From the NCBI GenBank assembly GCA_031277075.1, contig JAISLV010000100.1, positions 1-21,790 of the forward strand: DNA of 21,790 nt, read 5' to 3'. Positions within the stretch are counted from its first letter, which is position 1, and the number at the start of each line of letters is the position of its first letter. Below are positions 14,587 through 20,993 of the stretch, one piece after another. Position numbers and translations under genes: made by a program. The notes under the pieces are model-generated. The model was not told the DNA's origin, did not search any database, and saw nothing but the letters and a program-made list of their open reading frames with translations. The stretch comes from Endomicrobium sp. (GTDB lineage Bacteria > Elusimicrobiota > Endomicrobiia > Endomicrobiales > Endomicrobiaceae).

Positions 14587-14748
14587 GCGGCTAACAAAAT
14601 ACGCATGTACGCATTGAGGCGTGGCGACTGCAAACAACTGTAAAGAATGCGGCTAAGCGGCTAGGAAGTTAGGCAGCTAAGCGCAACGGCTATAACGACT
14701 GATGGGATGCATGGACACATTGAGTGTAGCAACGGCAAACTGCGGCTA
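14587..14748. repeat. Cluster of degenerate GCGGCTA repeats
   Basis: Exact GCGGCTA occurs at 14587, 14649, 14657 and 14742, with variants GCAGCTA at 14673 and ACGGCTA at 14686. Spacing is irregular. GGCGACTGC also occurs twice (near 14622 and 14772). This looks like a decayed tandem repeat or a structured RNA region. Confidence 0.4.
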
Positions 14749-14809
14749 TAGAAAAAAGCGTAAAAGCAAACGGCGACTGCTTTTTCTCTCGCTCATTGCG
14801 GTAGAGGGC

Positions 14810-14822
14810 GAGACAATGTCTC
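14810..14822. repeat. 13-nt palindromic repeat, copy 2
   Basis: GAGACAATGTCTC is identical to 5698-5710. Its flanks (GGGC before, GGGCGAGGGG after, then GCCGCA) are G-rich, as at copy 1. Confidence 0.5.
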
Positions 14823-14891
14823 GGGCGAGGGGTTGCCGCATGCAAAGATTTATCATTCGTTTGCCGCAGATTTTAAAATATGTACGGACAT

Positions 14892-14920
14892 TTGCTATTT
14901 GAACGCTTTTTTGATAAAAT
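14892..14920 (+). promoter_or_regulatory. rpsB operon promoter
   Basis: TTGCTA (14892-14897) and TAAAAT (14915-14920) are 17 nt apart, with TG one base before the -10. The 12-mer TTTGATAAAATC (14910-14921) is identical to that of the tRNA-Lys promoter. The predicted start is near 14927. Confidence 0.6.
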
Positions 14921-14926
14921 CTCAAC

Positions 14927-15102
14927 GTGTTTAACGAATGGAGTTAAATAAACATGCGGGCGGATTTGCCGAAGGTCTCTTAGAACTTGCTTTGCGGTTA
15001 AGGCGAGTTTTTAGAGTTTCGGATGCTGAAAACCGCAGATGACATTGCCGAATCGGCGGCGCAGCCGCTTAGACGGAATGTAAAAACTAAAAGGAGAAGT
15101 AA
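14927..15102 (+). promoter_or_regulatory. 176-nt rpsB leader, possible S2 autoregulatory RNA
   Basis: The leader can fold: TGCGGTT (14993-14999) with AACCGCA (15031-15037); GCCG-AAT-CGGC (15047-15057); and GCGGC-GCA-GCCGC (15056-15068). The last two overlap and so exclude each other. It also contains a 34-codon frame (14938-15042, no Shine-Dalgarno) and a 9-codon frame (14954-14983, GGAG 10 nt upstream). Long structured rpsB leaders in other bacteria bind S2 for autoregulation; that role here is inference. AAGGAGA (15091-15097) serves rpsB. Confidence 0.4.
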
Positions 15103-15891
15103 ATGGCAAACATTACCATGAAAGCTTTGCTGGAAGCGGGCGTCCATTTCGGACACCAAACCAGAAGATGGAACCCGAAAATGGGAAAATACATTTTCGG
15201 CACAAGGAACAAAATCCACATTATTGACCTCCAAAAAACCCTCAAAGAGCTTAAAAAAAATTACAAAGCGGTGCGCGATTACGTTGCGCAAGGAAGAGAC
15301 GTAATTTTTGTCGGAACAAAAAAGCAAGCGCAGGTTCCCGTGAAAGAAGAAGCGGCGCGTTGCGGAGCTTATTTTGTTTCAGAGAGATGGCTCGGCGGAA
15401 CTCTTACGAATTTTGAAACTCTCAAAAAATCAATCGGTCGCCTTAAAGAAATAGATAAAATGAAAGAAGACGGAGTCTTTTCCGTTTTGTCAAAGAAAGA
15501 GCAGTCTCAAATTGAAAAAGAAAGAATTAAACTTCATAAATCTTTGGAAGGTTTGAAAACTATGTCAAAGCTGCCGGGATTAATGTTTGTGGTTGACCCG
15601 CACGAAGAAGCCACTGCGGTAGCCGAAGCGCGAAAATTAAACATTCCAATTGTCGCCGTTTGCGACACAAACTGCGACCCCGATTTAGTAGATCACCCCA
15701 TACCCGGTAACGACGACGCTATAAGAGCGGTAAAACTTTTCTGCTCTATCATCGCCGACGCAATTTTAGAAGGCAAAGGCGTAACGGAGAAAAAAGAAGA
15801 AGACGATTCCGAAGACGCCGCGCCTGAAACAAAACGCGAAGAAGCGGCAAAGCCCGTAAATACTGACGAAGGAGAAATAAATGTCAACTGA
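15103..15891 (+). CDS. rpsB: 30S ribosomal protein S2
   Basis: The product has 262 residues. The N-terminus is a typical S2 signature: L-L-E-A-G-V-H-F-G-H-Q-T-R-R-W-N-P-K-M near 9-27, then I-I-D-L-Q-K-T near 40-46. Later family blocks F-V-G-T-K-K-Q-A, R-W-L-G-G-T-L-T-N and I-P-I-V-A-V-C-D-T-N-C-D-P are intact. S2 joins the small subunit late and is needed for mRNA binding. The last 35 or so residues are an acidic, low-complexity tail longer than the S2 core. AAGGAGA at 15091-15097 supports the start. It overlaps tsf by 11 nt, so the two are translationally coupled, the usual rpsB-tsf arrangement. Confidence 0.98.
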   Translation: MANITMKALLEAGVHFGHQTRRWNPKMGKYIFGTRNKIHIIDLQKTLKELKKNYKAVRDYVAQGRDVIFVGTKKQAQVPVKEEAARCGAYFVSERWLGGTLTNFETLKKSIGRLKEIDKMKEDGVFSVLSKKEQSQIEKERIKLHKSLEGLKTMSKLPGLMFVVDPHEEATAVAEARKLNIPIVAVCDTNCDPDLVDHPIPGNDDAIRAVKLFCSIIADAILEGKGVTEKKEEDDSEDAAPETKREEAAKPVNTDEGEINVN

Positions 15892-16477
15892 ACTGATAAC
15901 TAAACTTAGAGAAATGACCGGCGCGGGCATTTCAGACTGCAATAAAGCTCTTAAAGAAACTGAAAACGATATAGACAAAGCGTGTCAATGGCTTAGAGAA
16001 AAAGGCATGGCTTCTGCGGTAAAAAGAGCGGGCAGAAGCGCAAAGCAGGGATTAATTCATTCCTATATACACGGAAACGGCGTTCTAGGCGTTTTGGTTG
16101 AGGTCAACTGCGAGACGGATTTTGTGGCAAAAACGGACGATTTTAAAGAGCTTGTGAAAGAAATTGCCATGCAGATTGCCGCCGTTTCGCCTCTTTACGT
16201 AACAAGAGAGCAGGTTCCTCAAGCCGCGCTTGACGCTGAGAAAGAAATTTATAAATCGCAGCTGAAAGAAGAAGGCAAGCCCGAAAAAATTTGGGATAAA
16301 ATTATTGAAGGAAAGATTGAAAAATATTACGCTCAAGTTTGCCTTTACGACCAAATTTATATGAGAGACACTTCGGGTAAACAGACTATAAAAGATTTGG
16401 TGAATGAAAAAATCGGCAAAATCGGCGAAAATATCGTCATAAAAAAATTCGCTAGGTTTAAACTTGGGGAAGAATAA
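15881..16477 (+). CDS. tsf: Elongation factor Ts
   Basis: The 198-residue protein is the nucleotide-exchange factor that releases GDP from EF-Tu. An N-terminal UBA-like domain (about 1-40) opens with I-T-K-L-R-E-M-T-G-A-G. The EF-Tu-contacting T-D-F-V motif is at 79-82, in V-N-C-E-T-D-F-V-A. It is the short form, with one core subdomain as in Thermus, and not the roughly 280-residue E. coli type. GGAG within the rpsB 3' end (near 15870) serves as the ribosome-binding site. pyrH starts at the base after the tsf stop. Confidence 0.97.
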   Translation: MSTELITKLREMTGAGISDCNKALKETENDIDKACQWLREKGMASAVKRAGRSAKQGLIHSYIHGNGVLGVLVEVNCETDFVAKTDDFKELVKEIAMQIAAVSPLYVTREQVPQAALDAEKEIYKSQLKEEGKPEKIWDKIIEGKIEKYYAQVCLYDQIYMRDTSGKQTIKDLVNEKIGKIGENIVIKKFARFKLGEE

Positions 16478-17179
16478 ATGCCCGTAAAACGAATATTGCT
16501 TAAACTTTCAGGCGAGGCGCTTGCAGACGATAAATCTTCAATATGCGAAGAAAGCCTTAAGAGAACGGTTCGTGAAATAAAGTCGGCTTTTTCTTCAAGC
16601 GTAACGCAGTTTGCCATAGTTATCGGCGCAGGAAATATTTGGCGCGGAGCGGGCAAAAGCGTTGACAGGGCGAGCGCCGATAAAATGGGTATGCTTGCGA
16701 CGTTAATGAACGCCATCGCTTTAAACGACGGATTAAATAAAGAGAATTTGAAATCAAAAATATTTTCCGCTGCGGGCGTAAGTTCTTTCGTTGAAGTTTT
16801 CAACAGAGACAATGCCGTTAGAAGCCTTGAAGACGGATATATTGTAATTTTTGCGGGCGGAACTGGAAATCCGTATTTTACCACAGACACTACCGCCGCT
16901 TTAAGAGCTGCGGAAATCAAAGCCGATATAATATTAAAAGCTACTCAGGTTGACGGCGTCTACAGCGCAGACCCGAAAAAAAATTCGTTGGCGTTTAAAT
17001 ATGATAAGCTGACTTTTAAAGACGCCATAGACAAACAGCTAAAAATTATGGATTCGTCGGCTTTTTCGCTTTGTATAGAGTCAAATATAGCGATTTCGGT
17101 TTTTGATTTTTATAAAGACGGCAATTTAAGAAAGATTTTAAACGGCGAAAAAATAGGCACGCTTATAACGGCAAGTTAG
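16478..17179 (+). CDS. pyrH: UMP kinase
   Basis: The 233-residue product is an amino-acid-kinase-fold enzyme that phosphorylates UMP to UDP in pyrimidine nucleotide synthesis. Motifs: K-R-I-L-L-K-L-S-G-E-A-L (4-15, phosphate binding), G-A-G-N-I-W-R-G (50-57), the D-R-A-S-A-D-K-M-G-M-L-A-T region (63-75), F-A-G-G-T-G-N-P-Y-F-T-T-D-T (125-138) and T-Q-V-D-G-V-Y-S-A-D-P (156-166). The ATG directly abuts the tsf TAA, with GGGGA upstream, so it is part of the rpsB-tsf-pyrH operon. Bacterial PyrH is usually a GTP-activated, UTP-inhibited hexamer. Confidence 0.97.
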   Translation: MPVKRILLKLSGEALADDKSSICEESLKRTVREIKSAFSSSVTQFAIVIGAGNIWRGAGKSVDRASADKMGMLATLMNAIALNDGLNKENLKSKIFSAAGVSSFVEVFNRDNAVRSLEDGYIVIFAGGTGNPYFTTDTTAALRAAEIKADIILKATQVDGVYSADPKKNSLAFKYDKLTFKDAIDKQLKIMDSSAFSLCIESNIAISVFDFYKDGNLRKILNGEKIGTLITAS

Positions 17180-17243
17180 AATGCCATGAGTTAGGCGTAT
17201 ATAAAAGTTGACGATGATAAATGCAAAGCGTTTTTGTCGCCGC

Positions 17244-17271
17244 TTGATTTTTTGCGGGTTTAGCTTATAAA
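17244..17271 (+). promoter_or_regulatory. Probable frr promoter
   Basis: TTGATT (17244-17249) and TATAAA (17266-17271) are 16 nt apart, 21 nt before the frr ATG. The predicted start is close to the GGGGG ribosome-binding site. It would let frr be expressed apart from the rpsB operon. Confidence 0.5.
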
Positions 17272-17292
17272 TTTTTACAGTTTGGGGGAAAT

Positions 17293-17853
17293 ATGCAGCT
17301 TCAAAATATTTTTTCGGCTTCTGAAGAGGCGATGAAAAAGACAATAGAAAAAATTAAATCCGACTTATCTTCAATAAGAACGGGCAGAGCAAGCGCATCA
17401 ATTATAGAGGGCATAAAAGTTGAAAGCTACGGTTCTTTAATGCCTATAAATCAAATTGCGGGCGTCAGCGTTCCCGACGCAAAAACAATAGAAATCAGAC
17501 CTTGGGACGCAAGTCAGCTTGGAGCGATAGAAAAAGCCGTTTTAAAAGCCGATATAGGCATGACGCCTATTAACGACGGCAAAATCATACGTATTTCAGT
17601 TCCGCAGCTGACGCAAGACAGAAGAAAAGAAATAGCAAAATCCATAAGTAAAACCGCCGAAGAATACAGAATTGCGATAAGAAACGAAAGAAGAATTTTG
17701 GTTGACGGGATAAAAAAGGGCGAAAAAGAAAAAGTTATAACCGAAGACGACAGAAAAAAACTTGAACTTGAAGCCCAAAAAGCTACCGACAGCTACATAA
17801 AAAAAATAGACGAACTCATAGCCGCAAAAGAAAAAGAAGTAATGCAAATTTAA
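17293..17853 (+). CDS. frr: Ribosome recycling factor
   Basis: The 186 residues are the normal size (about 185). Family blocks are L-S-S-I-R-T-G-R-A-S (about 26-35), P-D-A-K-T-I-E-I-R-P-W-D (about 60-71), and the C-terminal helix-rich R-N-E-R-R and T-E-D-D-R-K-K segments. With EF-G it splits the post-termination ribosome for reuse. GGGGGAA at 17284-17290 is the ribosome-binding site. It lies 113 nt after pyrH with its own promoter, and a strong terminator follows at 17892-17917, so it can be a single-gene transcript. Confidence 0.98.
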   Translation: MQLQNIFSASEEAMKKTIEKIKSDLSSIRTGRASASIIEGIKVESYGSLMPINQIAGVSVPDAKTIEIRPWDASQLGAIEKAVLKADIGMTPINDGKIIRISVPQLTQDRRKEIAKSISKTAEEYRIAIRNERRILVDGIKKGEKEKVITEDDRKKLELEAQKATDSYIKKIDELIAAKEKEVMQI

Positions 17854-17891
17854 AAAGATAGTCTTTAAATATTTCTTTATTTATAAAGGGT

Positions 17892-17917
17892 CGCCGCTGA
17901 AAGCGGCGGGGTTTTTT
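17892..17917 (+). terminator. Intrinsic terminator after frr
   Basis: CGCCGCT (17892-17898) and AGCGGCG (17902-17908) form a perfect 7-bp stem with a GAA loop, followed by GGG and six T (17912-17917). This is a classic intrinsic terminator. Confidence 0.9.
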
Positions 17918-17980
17918 GTTGTCTTGTTTATTCGTTAAGAAATATGCAGACCCAAAGCGAAATTTTTGTTATGCGTTTTA

Positions 17981-18010
17981 TATAAAGCTTTAAAGAAAAG
18001 AATAGGGGGG
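17981..18010 (+). promoter_or_regulatory. -10 box and G-rich ribosome-binding site of ferredoxin gene
   Basis: TATAAA (17981-17986) could be a -10 box, but no good -35 lies 16-18 nt upstream. A G6 run (18005-18010) 7 nt before the ATG acts as the ribosome-binding site. A new transcript is expected here because frr ends with a strong terminator. Confidence 0.35.
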
Positions 18011-18017
18011 TATTAAA

Positions 18018-18191
18018 ATGGCTCGTAAAATTGACGCAAACGCTTGCGTAGGATGCGGAGCATGTTCTGGTAATTGTCCTCTTGAAGCTATTGCGCCTCA
18101 AGAAGACAAGTATGTTATAGACGCTGCAAAATGTTCTGATTGCGGAGCTTGCGAAGACGCTTGTCCCATAAGCGCAATTTCGGCAGAATAA
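18018..18191 (+). CDS. 2[4Fe-4S] ferredoxin
   Basis: The 57-residue protein is small and acidic, with two classic C-x2-C-x2-C-x3-C-P motifs: cysteines 10, 13, 16, 20 and 39, 42, 45, 49. Each motif supplies ligands for one of two low-potential [4Fe-4S] clusters, as in clostridial-type ferredoxins. It carries electrons in the cytoplasm in anaerobic metabolism and suits an anaerobe. The start is set by the G6 ribosome-binding site and a MARKID N-terminus. It precedes uppS by only 10 nt, so it probably leads the uppS-cdsA-dxr-rseP transcript. The downstream MEP enzymes IspG and IspH need reduced ferredoxin or flavodoxin in many bacteria, but they are not in the window, so a link to isoprenoid synthesis is speculative. 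Confidence 0.95.
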   Translation: MARKIDANACVGCGACSGNCPLEAIAPQEDKYVIDAAKCSDCGACEDACPISAISAE

Positions 18192-18201
18192 GGATTTTTA
18201 G

Positions 18202-18903
18202 TTGACGAATTCTGTTAAAAAGTTCGTCGCGCCCGAGCATGTCGCAATTATTATGGACGGCAACGGCAGATGGGCTAAAAGAAGATATTTGCCAAGAGTA
18301 TTTGGGCATAAACAGGGGGTCAAAACCGTAAAAAGTATTGTTAAGGCTGCCGACAGCCTTGGCATAAAGGTTTTGACCCTGTATGCTTTTTCAACGGAAA
18401 ATTGGAAAAGACCGCAAGACGAAATTGACGCTCTTTTTAATTTATTGCTTGTATTTTTAAAAAAAGAATTTGACGAGCTTAATGAAAAAGGCGTCAAATT
18501 GAGGATTTTGGGCGATATTTTAAAATTTCCGCAAAACGTTCAAAATGAAATTAAAAAGGTTTGCAAAGCTTCAAGCGAAAATTGCGGATTGCAGTTGAAT
18601 ATAGCCTTAAATTACGGTTCAAGACAGGAAATTTTGCGCGCTTACGAGAATATGCGTAAAGAAGGCGTGGAAAATCCGACGGAAGAACAGTTTTCGTCTT
18701 TTTTATACACGCAAGGACAGCCCGACCCAGACCTGCTTATACGCACTTCTGGCGAAATGAGGCTGTCAAACTTTATGCTTTGGCAAATGGCTTACGGGGA
18801 AATTTACATAACGGATAAATTCTGGCCTGATTTTACAAAAGAAGATTTAAAGAAAGCTGTGGAAGAATACAATAAAAGAGACCGCCGTTTCGGCGGAATT
18901 TAA
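18202..18903 (+). CDS. uppS: Undecaprenyl diphosphate synthase (isoprenyl transferase), TTG start
   Basis: The 233-residue cis-prenyltransferase extends farnesyl diphosphate with isopentenyl diphosphate to make the C55 carrier for peptidoglycan and other envelope polymers. Motifs: H-V-A-I-I-M-D-G-N-G-R-W-A (13-25), with catalytic D19 aligning with E. coli D26; D-P-D-L-L-I-R-T-S-G-E-M-R-L-S-N-F (175-191); and Y-G-E-I-Y with E200 aligning with E. coli E213. The start is TTG at 18202, with AAGGA (18190-18194) 7 nt upstream and overlapping the ferredoxin stop. No nearby ATG fits, since the D-G-N-G motif begins too soon after. A CCGCCG-TTT-CGGCGG stem lies in its last codons. Confidence 0.96.
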   Translation: MTNSVKKFVAPEHVAIIMDGNGRWAKRRYLPRVFGHKQGVKTVKSIVKAADSLGIKVLTLYAFSTENWKRPQDEIDALFNLLLVFLKKEFDELNEKGVKLRILGDILKFPQNVQNEIKKVCKASSENCGLQLNIALNYGSRQEILRAYENMRKEGVENPTEEQFSSFLYTQGQPDPDLLIRTSGEMRLSNFMLWQMAYGEIYITDKFWPDFTKEDLKKAVEEYNKRDRRFGGI

Positions 18904-18954
18904 GCGGCGGTTAAGATTTAAGAATAATATTTATTTTCGCTTATCGGAGTTTTT

Positions 18955-19752
18955 ATGCTATCTACCCGCATATTGACGGCTATCGTTGGAATACCTTTAA
19001 TTTTTTCCTGCGTTTATTTCGGCGGAATTTATTTTTTTGCGCTTATGTTTGTCGTGTCGTTTTTTTGCGTCTACGAATATTTGTCAATTACGGCAAAATA
19101 CAATCCTTATAAAATACCGTCTTTGATATTGTCTTCGCTTTTTTTTATCTCTCTGATTTATTTAGACGCTTTTATCGGAGCTTTTGTAATTCTTTTTATT
19201 TTATTTGCGGTTGAAGTTTTCGGCAAAAATACGGAATTTTGCATACAAAGAATATCCGTCTCTTTTTTAGGCGCTTTCTTTTTGCCTTTCACTTTTATGT
19301 ATATGTGCTATTTGAGGGAGTTTGAAAATTTTGGAATGCGTCTGATATTTTTTATTTTTATAGTAGTTTGGGTTTTAGACACGGCGGCTTACGCTTTCGG
19401 AAAACTTTTTGGAAAACATAAACTCGCTCCTAATGTCAGCCCTAAAAAAACCGTAGAGGGCGCGGTTGCGGGCGTAATTTTCGGCATTATAACGTCTATA
19501 GTATGCAAAATTATTTTTATACCCGACGCTTTGTTAGGTTTTAAAGAAACTTTAATTTTGGGTTTTGTAATTTCAGTTGTCGGTCAGTTTTCAGACCTTG
19601 CCGAATCTTTAATAAAGCGCGACGGCAATATAAAAGATTCTGGCAAAATGATTCCGGGACACGGCGGATTTTTAGATAGGTTTGACTCTTATATTTTTGC
19701 CGCGCCTGCGGCGTATTACTGCGTATTATTGTTGCATTCTCACGTCAATTAA
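18955..19752 (+). CDS. cdsA: Phosphatidate cytidylyltransferase
   Basis: The 265-residue polytopic inner-membrane protein has about seven or eight hydrophobic segments. It makes CDP-diacylglycerol from phosphatidic acid and CTP, the branch point to bacterial phospholipids. The family signature is at 218-244: S-L-I-K-R-D-G-N-I-K-D-S-G, then G-H-G-G-F-L-D-R-F-D, with the metal-binding acidic residues D228, D241 and D244. Another conserved block, S-P-K-K-T-V-E-G-A, lies upstream. CGGAG about 8 nt before the ATG is the ribosome-binding site. It sits between uppS and dxr, 2 nt from the latter. Confidence 0.96.
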   Translation: MLSTRILTAIVGIPLIFSCVYFGGIYFFALMFVVSFFCVYEYLSITAKYNPYKIPSLILSSLFFISLIYLDAFIGAFVILFILFAVEVFGKNTEFCIQRISVSFLGAFFLPFTFMYMCYLREFENFGMRLIFFIFIVVWVLDTAAYAFGKLFGKHKLAPNVSPKKTVEGAVAGVIFGIITSIVCKIIFIPDALLGFKETLILGFVISVVGQFSDLAESLIKRDGNIKDSGKMIPGHGGFLDRFDSYIFAAPAAYYCVLLLHSHVN

Positions 19753-19754
19753 AT

Positions 19755-20909
19755 ATGAAAAAAATAATTTTGTTAGGCTCAACGGGTTCCGTCGGCGTTC
19801 AGACGCTTGACATAGCTTCAAAGATGAAAAACGACGTTTGCGTCGTCGGATTGTCGGCGCGGCTGAATATTTCTCTGCTTAAAAGGCAAATAAAAAAATT
19901 TAAGCCTAAAGCCGTTTGCCTTGAAAACGCGTCTGACGCGGCAAATTTACAAAAATGGCTCTGCGAAAATAAAATTAAAACGGAAGTCTATAGCGGCAAA
20001 GACGGTCTTGAAAAACTTGCCGTTTTGCCTGAAGCCGACACTGTTGTGTCTGCGATAGTAGGTTCGGCGGGATTAAACCCCGTATTAAAAGCGATAGAGG
20101 CGAAAAAAAATATTTCCATAGCAAATAAAGAGGCTTTGGTAACGGCGGGCGCGCATATTATGAGCCTTGCCGAAAAAAACGGCGTTAAAATCTTGCCCGT
20201 TGACAGCGAACACAGCGCGATTTTTCAGTGTCTTATCGGCGAAAAAAAAGAACGGATTAAAAAGATTTTGCTTACCGCCTCAGGCGGACCTTTTTATAAT
20301 TATAAAGGGGATTTTTCAAAAATTACCGTTGAGCAGGCTTTAAATCACCCGACGTGGAAAATGGGTAAAAAAATCACGGTTGACAGCGCGACGCTTATGA
20401 ACAAAGGGCTTGAAGCCATAGAGGCGTCGGTTTTATTTGATATTGCGATAGATAAAATTGAAATTGTCATACATCCGCAGTCAATAATTCATTCTATGGT
20501 TGAATACGTTGACGGTTCAGTAATAGCGCAAATGTCAAACCCCGATATGAAATTGCCTATACAATACGCGCTGACGTATCCAGACAGAAATATTTCAGGC
20601 GTAAAACCTTTAAATTTGACGCAAGTTTCAAAACTTGAATTTTACGAGCCTGATTTTGCAAAATTTCCCTGCTTGAAACTGGCTTACGCCGCGGCAAAGC
20701 GAGGTTTTACAATGCCTGCCGTAATGAGCGCCGCAAACGAGGCGGCAGTCGCTGCGTTCTTAAATAAAGAAATCAAATTTACGGATATATCCAAGATAGT
20801 TGAAAAAACGATGAAAGCCCACAAAACAAAAAAAACAAACAAATTTGAAGATTATATTGAAGCGTCAGACTGGGCAAAAAAACGCGCCGAACGCCAATTG
20901 GCGCATTGA
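19755..20909 (+). CDS. dxr: 1-deoxy-D-xylulose-5-phosphate reductoisomerase
   Basis: The 384-residue enzyme is the second step of the MEP isoprenoid pathway, converting DXP to 2-C-methyl-D-erythritol 4-phosphate with NADPH and a divalent metal. NADPH site: G-S-T-G-S-V-G (8-14). Conserved A-N-K-E-A-L-V lies at 123-129. Metal ligands are D150 and E152 in P-V-D-S-E-H-S and E220 in M-N-K-G-L-E, matching E. coli D150, E152 and E231. The flexible loop is N-H-P-T-W-K-M-G (197-204). The ATG is 2 nt after the cdsA stop, so it is translationally coupled. Its product feeds the isoprenoid units used by UppS. The methionine-containing loop is the usual fosmidomycin target region. Confidence 0.98.
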   Translation: MKKIILLGSTGSVGVQTLDIASKMKNDVCVVGLSARLNISLLKRQIKKFKPKAVCLENASDAANLQKWLCENKIKTEVYSGKDGLEKLAVLPEADTVVSAIVGSAGLNPVLKAIEAKKNISIANKEALVTAGAHIMSLAEKNGVKILPVDSEHSAIFQCLIGEKKERIKKILLTASGGPFYNYKGDFSKITVEQALNHPTWKMGKKITVDSATLMNKGLEAIEASVLFDIAIDKIEIVIHPQSIIHSMVEYVDGSVIAQMSNPDMKLPIQYALTYPDRNISGVKPLNLTQVSKLEFYEPDFAKFPCLKLAYAAAKRGFTMPAVMSAANEAAVAAFLNKEIKFTDISKIVEKTMKAHKTKKTNKFEDYIEASDWAKKRAERQLAH

Positions 20910-20993
20910 TACTGACGCGGTTTGTGGCATAGCGATTTGTTTTTGTTTAAAAAACACTGGTTTTTATAGAGACGCCCTAAAGGATATTAATTT

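Larger units (their letters stand above)
14535..15102. other. 568-nt gap: hairpin, short repeats, rpsB promoter and leader
   Basis: No convincing protein gene. From the left: an 11-bp hairpin (14547-14579); a stretch with repeated GCGGCTA (14587-14748); an A-rich/T-rich pair that can fold (about 14750-14788); the 13-mer repeat (14810-14822); the rpsB promoter (14892-14920); and a structured leader with short frames (14927-15102). Base use between 14580 and 14880 is more G-rich than in other spacers, so it may be an undescribed RNA or a decayed element. Confidence 0.5.

Noticed and set aside
14702..14902. 66-codon frame in the serA-rpsB gap
   Set aside because: No Shine-Dalgarno, unlike neighbouring codon use, and runs through the repeat cluster and the 13-mer palindrome.
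16357..16920. 187-codon minus-strand frame opposite tsf and pyrH
   Set aside because: Despite its length it lies fully antisense to two secure genes, has no ribosome-binding site and shows shadow-frame composition.
18882..18896. CCGCCG-TTT-CGGCGG hairpin at the end of uppS
   Set aside because: It lies within coding sequence before the stop and is followed by AATTTAAG, not a T-run, so it is not a convincing terminator.
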